64,000 nucleotides of DNA. Origin: Hibiscus mutabilis. Lineage: Eukaryota > Streptophyta > Magnoliopsida > Malvales > Malvaceae. The DNA lies in NCBI GenBank assembly GCA_019671005.1, contig CM033747.1, positions 27,989,188-28,053,187 on the forward strand, written 5' to 3'. The position numbers were made by a program, and so were the translations under genes. Below, in pieces: positions 58,821 through 64,000 of the stretch. A model generated the notes under the pieces. The model was not told where the DNA came from, ran no database searches, and saw only the letters and a list, made by a program, of their open reading frames with translations. The number at the start of each line of letters is the position of its first letter. Within the stretch, counting starts at the first letter, position 1.

Positions 58821-58984
58821 CTATTTTTTGTTTTTAACAAAATAAAGAGAGTCAAGCTTTTTCAAATAATTACCGCTTTAATAATATTAGAAGTCCCGGA
58901 TTAAAGTGACTATTAAATTAATATTCGGTTGTAATTGCGCGTTTATTTTAACGCATTTAAAATTTGGCATATAAACCCGTTTTT

Positions 58985-59280
58985 AAGTGGGGGGAAAACG
59001 CTAATGCTTTCGTGGAGATATCGTTCTCCCGTGTAGGCCTAGCAAGTACCTTCGGGGCTCGAGTACCTTATGCTTTCGTAAGGATATCGTTCCTTCGTGC
59101 AGGCATAAGCGAATGAGTCCCCCTGAATTGAACTCGGTTGAAAGGAGCCTATAATGGGTGATGATCGGGGGCCTTGCTACTCTTAGTAGAGGACAGCAAG
59201 GACAATTCGGGTACCTCCTAGCACCAACACTGCATGTAGAGAACATATAGAGACCCACCCCTTTAGAGCCATACGGATAA
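58985..59280 (+). promoter_or_regulatory. Structured leader of element E
   Basis: Hairpins are at 59014-59029 (GGAG/CTCC), 59080-59095 (AAGG/CCTT) and 59172-59201 (outer CCTTGCT/AGCAAGG). The sequence is about 90 percent the same as in A by eye, and all three stems are intact. Confidence 0.65.
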
Positions 59281-59510
59281 CCTTACGTGTTTTAGATGGG
59301 ATAAATAGGGCTTTTTTTGTTTACCTTATTTTTTTTGTCCTTTTATTTATGTATTTATTATTTTTATCCGGTACTAACTCATTTTTTGTGTTTTATTTTT
59401 ATTTTTATTTTTATTTTCATTTTACACATACTTTTGTTGCATTATCATTGCATCCACATTACATAGAGTCGTTGATTCAAGTGGTTTGCCCGATTAGAAA
59501 ATCTTTTATC

Positions 59511-59781
59511 ATGGAAAAAAGGTGTCTTAGGAAAGGACGACATCAATCCAGTCGCGCGACATCGGTCAGAGATTAATCAACAGATCCGAAGTAATGATTT
59601 GCCGAGCAAGCGTGTAGTGTTAAAATATACACACGAGACCCAGATGGTGGACATACAACGAGCTACAAGGTGTGTGAATGACTTAGCTACCGAAGCCACG
59701 ACTCTCCGACCTTTCGTAACCCCGGACATGGAAGAAGCACCAAGGTTTATCAAGTTGCTCAGAGCTGTCAAGGAGCTATGA
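59511..59781 (+). pseudogene. Element E ORF1 remnant (N- and C-termini joined)
   Basis: The segment starting MEKRCLRKGRHQSS corresponds to the start of A's ORF1 at 989. After a stop, the frame at 59599 begins at TTG where A has ATG (1078), reads PSKRVVLKYTHE, and within about 15 codons switches to VNDLATEATTLRPFVTPDME, the C-terminal region of A's ORF1 (3150-3281). The whole DUF7745 domain and coiled coil, about 2 kb, are missing. The join is in frame to the stop at 59779, but the start codon is lost. Confidence 0.7.
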
Positions 59782-60000
59782 GGTAGAGCTAGGGCTTATG
59801 TGTAGAAATTTGTTTTGTAATTAAGACTTTTTGTAATAGAGACTCTTTTTGTAATAGGGACTCCTTTTGTAATATAAACCTTTTTTTTGTAATCTGGACC
59901 CTTTAATTCCCATGAAAGTCATTCGAAAGGGTGATTACCAGTGGAATCAACGCCTTTATTTGCATTCATGTTGCATATCATGACATGGTGTTGATTCAAG
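59782..60000 (+). other. Element E ORF1-gag spacer, first copy
   Basis: This is homologous to 3282-3430 in element A, with TTTTTGTAAT repeats and GGTGATTACCAG.GGAATCA. A second, more diverged copy of its end occurs near 62190-62340. Confidence 0.6.
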
Positions 60001-62160
60001 AACAGTTCATTAAAAGGCTTTCAAAATAGAAAAAGTCTGCTTTGCCAGAAACGATAATATTACAGTATCAAGTTAGGCCGAGCAAAGACCAATCGCGAAA
60101 GAAGACGATACGATAGTAAGGCACGTGCGACGCAGAAGATTCAGTCAGGGCCGTAGAACCCCAATTTTAAATCTTCACATTTGACCATTTTTTAAAAAAA
60201 ATCTCAGATTTTAAGTTAACTCATTTAAAAAAATTGAAAATATTATTATTTTGCTTTGAAACTTCTTCCCTCATAAAACTTTCATAATAATAATAATAAC
60301 AAAAAGAAACCTAAAAGTTTTATTTTTTAAGTAAGTTAAAACTTTTTGATAATAAAAAGGGGGAATTTTTAAACCAAATGATCCTTGAAAATTTTAATTT
60401 AAACCCCAAAAAGTTTTAAAGTACTCCCCTAGGATCGATAGAATCCATCCCTGTTTAGACGTACCCAGATCTATAGAAGAAAATATATTGTCAGATGTCC
60501 TTTTTAGAAGCCACAAAAATAAAGATCATGACGTCACGAGTCTATGGAATAGAATAAAGGGAGAAGACGAAGTCATCCATCATCCTGAAGACGACGTCGA
60601 GACGTGGACCACAGGTTTTTCTTTCCGAAGTCAAGGTCTCCAGAATAAATCCAACTGTTACTTGTAATTCATTATTAAGTTCTGGCAAACAGACATTTTC
60701 TCTATTGAAAGTTTTTTAAAGACTGTTCGAGAATCAATATCGTATTTGCATGCATTCTCGCATTTATAGGGTATTGATTCTCGAAGTGGTTCCTCAAATC
60801 TCAGAAATCGTTCATAATTGGCAAAGGGTCGTCTGGTCAGGTATTAGAGGGCACGGATCCAGGGTTTTGTCCCAAAACAAGATCGAAGACAATAGAAGAG
60901 GAACCAACTGAAGACATCAGGTCAGACACGGTACTGGTAATGAGCAAAGTAAAGTGCAAGAGTTGAAAGAATCAGAGGGAAGACGTGATGAATCAGATGA
61001 ATACTTTGACGAAAGGTAAGCGATCCATCAAACCGAAAGAAGAACCGATTAAGGATCAGAATAGAGAGCGAGATAGTCAGAATTCTACCTCCAAGTTAGC
61101 CAAATACGACAAATTGGACCCCTTTTGTGATCTGCATCAATAAACAGGCGGAAGGTATGCTTGAGTCGGGCTTTCAAAAAATAGAGCTCGGTCCAGAAGA
61201 AACTTGAGAAGCAAGTAATGAAAAGAAGTTTATCTCGATTCCTGCGAGGTACACCGAACTACTCCTAATGTTCATCGACAAGAGCCTTATTACCTCGGTG
61301 AAGTCTCTAGCGAAGAGATCGTCTTATCTGAGAGATTACGACACACGTGCTAGAGGCAATTACCATTTAGGAAGTTTGGGTCACGGTATTGAGGATTGCG
61401 GGGCCCTGAGGAATGAGTTCAAGATCTTATCGCGATGAGGATTTTAGGTTTCAAATACGGAGTTCCCCAATTCTATAGTGAGCTAACAATCACCCGAGGG
61501 GAAAAGTTGAGGAGGAATCGATATCCAGGACAAAGTTCGAGTAATACCGAAGTGGGTCACTCAAGCGAGTTAAATTTGAAGATCGGAGATAGGGGCATCC
61601 CAGAAGAGGGATATTCTTTCGAGTTCAGCCAGCTCAGATAAGAGAGATAACTTTGATAAAATTGAATGATCATAAGAAGCTCTATTGAGTGTTTAAGAAT
61701 ATCAGATTGGGTCACCTTTAAAGAATAGATGAATGGTGTTGTCCAGTTGAAAGACGACTCGGAATATTGAAAGAAGAGAAACTAGTCAAGCAAGAATCAA
61801 GTCAGGTTGTTATTAGGTAAGTTTGAGGAAATTGGGATTAGGTACGATAGTCTCCAAAGATGAGCTATAGAATAACTTAGCCATTAACAAGAGTTTTGGA
61901 AACAAGTTTACGACAGAGAAATGACAATCCAACACTCTTTAGTAGGAAAGGACAACTTCCAAGCTGCGAAAGACTAAGCATAGGACAGATGAAGACCCGA
62001 AGATCGATATTACTCGAGCAAGTAAGGCGGCTCGACAAGGTGGCAGGCTTAGTCAGAACATGGACCAAGTGTTGGACTACAGAAGGTAAGCTGACCGGAC
62101 TACTGGATGAAGTTAAGAAAGTAGACACTGAAGCTTATCAGTAACTGTAAATATCTAATA
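60001..62160 (+). pseudogene. Element E extra segment with zinc-knuckle remnant
   Basis: About 2.2 kb lie between two copies of the pre-gag spacer, with no counterpart in A at this place. At 61240-61435 one frame reads FISIPARYTELL and then YHLGSLGHGIEDCGALRNEF, which resembles the first zinc-knuckle region of Ogre gag and would normally lie after the capsid core. The 82-codon frame at 61896-62144 is unrecognised. This could be a partial gag duplication or an insertion from a related element. Confidence 0.45.
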
Positions 62161-62372
62161 TCTGATATAATGAAACCGTTTGGCCTCAATGAACGTCGTT
62201 CTATGAGGATCACTTTTGGAATCAATACCTTATTTCATTCATGTTTTAGGATTGCATTGCATTGTTTTCCACGATCATGGCATGTTTTACATGACATTAT
62301 CATTACCTTGCATTATTATCACCTTGCATAAATTTTATGAGGAGTAAGTCAAAGACCAATTAGGGTTTTATC

Positions 62373-63260
62373 ATGGATAAAAGAATCGAAGACACTCAAA
62401 AATCAAGATTCGAGTAGTTAAAAGATAGGATCGAGAGAAAAAGAGAAAGAAAGAAAGAAGTTTGATGTCTTTGATGCAAGAAAGCTCTATTTGAACCCTG
62501 ATTTGGTCGTTCCTCCAGATTCTAAAGACTCCAAATTTGCGTATGATAACGGAATAAGATGCCCCAAGATTCACGTGACAATATTCTACAAAAAAAGATA
62601 GGGGGTTGTATTGAAAAATTGCCGATCCACTACTTCCTCGACAGTCTAGCAGGACCTACCGTGATATGATATGCTTTGGACCCAGCACCAAGTCGTCAGT
62701 ATCTCCAGGGTACGAAGATGAAACCTGATGAAAGCTTCAAGTAATGTGCTTTGAGGTGTCTGTGTTTAGCGACCCAGGTGCAGCCTCCCGTAGATGAAGA
62801 GGATAGTGACTTCCATGCCACATTTCTTATTTCTTCTTTGATAAGGTGCTCGGGAAAATGAATGCCAGCTTTGAGGACTTCATGACAGTCGGAGAGAGAA
62901 TCGAACATGCACTCTGGGACCTAAGTTTAACATACCAGACATGCGTAGGAGCAGAATGAAAGAAAGAGATAAATGGGTACCACTTTCGAAGGTTCTCATG
63001 ATCGTAAGAGAAGAAGATAGGCAGATTCCTCCGAATCACCGAGAAAAATACCTCGAACAAGTACATATTTAGAGATATTCGGAGTAGTATCTCGGACATA
63101 TAGCCTTATCTGGTCAAGGTATATGTGAGTTCTACATTGAGGCGCTGGAGCATAATACTAAGAAATTTAGGGTCGTTAATAGAAAAATCAAGAAGCTGGT
63201 TGACGAGGGAGTCATGACAAGAATTGATCCAGCAAGGAAAAACAAGAGAAGTGGCAAAAG
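62373..63260 (+). pseudogene. Element E gag, degraded
   Basis: It starts MDKRIEDTQKS, like the gag start of A at 3580. Capsid-core fragments follow: LYLNPDLVVPPDSKDSKF (about 62490-62545), CPKIHVTIFYKK, then IHYFLDSLAGPT (about 62625-62660) and ATQVQPPVDEE near 62770. A zinc-knuckle remnant CEFYIEALEHN...IKKLVDEGVMT lies near 63126-63220. Stops and frameshifts are frequent. No pol is reached before the window ends. Confidence 0.65.
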
Positions 63261-64000
63261 CCTACACTACAAAGGACCGAAATGAGTTAGTACTCGGGAG
63301 GTAGTCCGGAGGTCCCTATGGTTTTCCCATCAGTTCACAAAGAAATGCTCAATGTTTTGAAAAAAGAAAAATAAGAAAAAACTCCCAAACAGATATTTTT
63401 TAGAATTAAAAATCACATTTCCATTTAGAAAAGCATTTTTACATTTTGATTCTTTAAACATTTTATTTTTATGGGGTAGTTTTTGTTCTCCCATATGCAT
63501 ATACACACATTTTTGAATGGACATATGTATGTATCATTTCTATACCAGGTCCTCGAATTTTGAATGCAACAGTACATTTGCTTCAGATCCAAAGATCAAC
63601 TCTAAGTTGCATATATTTAGAAGAGATTGAATATTGTGGGGATACTGTAAATGTAAGTATCTTCTAGTTTACTTAGGCCAACAGAGGAACAAAGCGAGTG
63701 TTTAGACAATGGGCAGTTCCCATTTTAAGAATTTATCTTCTCAGGCACTTGTCGTTTAAGATCCTTGAAACGAAAGTTGACCCTAAACCTCTACCCCCTG
63801 AAGGCATTCTCAGGACATCTGTGAATTTGACAACGAATGATATTCTTTTACTTTACCAAAAGACATAGATGAGTCCAGACAGATCGGATACGAAGATCAG
63901 AAAATCATCAGAAGAAAGTGGTTGAAAACAAGGATATGTCCAAACGAGAAACCAAAGAAAAGAAGAAAAATGGTAATCATAAGGCCGAAGCAATCCAGAT
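63261..64000 (+). other. Element E downstream of gag, no frame recognised
   Basis: This is AT-rich DNA with a T-rich stretch at 63390-63480. From 63650 it becomes purine-rich again and may be the degraded gag/protease junction. Nothing can be assigned securely before the window end. Confidence 0.4.

Larger units (their letters stand above)
57430..64000 (+). mobile_element. Element E: shortened Ogre/Tat element, runs off the window
   Basis: Its 5' LTR, primer-binding site and leader are close to those of A and B. It is inserted into the gag of element C in the opposite orientation. ORF1 has collapsed to a short remnant, and gag follows in a degraded, partly duplicated arrangement. The 3' half is not in the window. 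The left flank GAAGG should recur on its right side. Confidence 0.9.

Noticed and set aside
1..64000. tRNA, rRNA or snRNA genes
   Set aside because: No cloverleaf with A and B boxes, no rRNA core and no U-snRNA promoter element was noticed on either strand; the only tRNA-related sequences are primer-binding sites. A tRNAscan or Rfam run was not possible.

Overview
This is plant nuclear DNA that consists almost entirely of nested, decayed transposable elements. No intact host gene is visible. The main family is Ty3/gypsy of the Tat/Ogre type. It is recognised by an extra ORF upstream of gag (DUF7745/PMD-like plus coiled coil), a second RNase H between the usual RNase H and integrase, a primer-binding site reading TGGCGACTCCGCTGGGGA, and long 3' untranslated regions made of tandem repeats. 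The ORF1 type resembles proteins abundant in cotton and other Malvaceae, so a malvid dicot is my best guess; this is not proven.

Layout. 1-15938: element A (+ strand), an autonomous-type Ogre/Tat element. Only the last 310 bp of its 5' LTR are inside the window; its 3' LTR is about 3.5 kb. ORF1, gag, protease, reverse transcriptase, both RNases H and integrase are all recognisable and all broken by stops or frameshifts. 15939-24373: flanking DNA holding a possible host exon, a degenerate repeat, a MITE-like element, one copy of a 2.7-kb duplicated segment and a collapsed minus-strand LINE. 24374-35731: element B (+), a non-coding relative of A in the rare tandem form LTR-internal-LTR-internal-LTR, flanked by a TATAT target-site duplication and inserted into the second copy of the 2.7-kb segment (24250-37825). 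37905-40408: the 3' end of an Athila-like element. 40876-43632: a minus-strand LTR with an adjacent iMet-type primer-binding site (D). 44097 to at least 57429: element C (-), another Ogre/Tat family that has lost protease and RNase H. C is split by a 3.87-kb solo LTR (F, 52789-56661, TSD CCCAT) and by element E (+, 57430 to the window end), a shortened relative of A and B.

How the parts relate. A, B and E share LTR ends, primer-binding site and a roughly 300-bp structured leader. A and B also share the polypurine tract (the 3' end of E lies outside the window). B has no coding capacity, so it would have depended on proteins from A-like elements. The nesting gives a relative order: C is older than F and E, and the 2.7-kb duplication is older than B.

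The most notable signal is RNA-like secondary structure. The 3' UTR repeat arrays of A and B, and in part C, are unrelated in sequence, yet in each the repeat unit is a hairpin whose two arms change together from unit to unit. The shared leader also has hairpins with paired substitutions between A and B/E. This pattern looks like constraint on structure rather than on protein. Everything here was read by eye; alignments and covariation statistics were not run.
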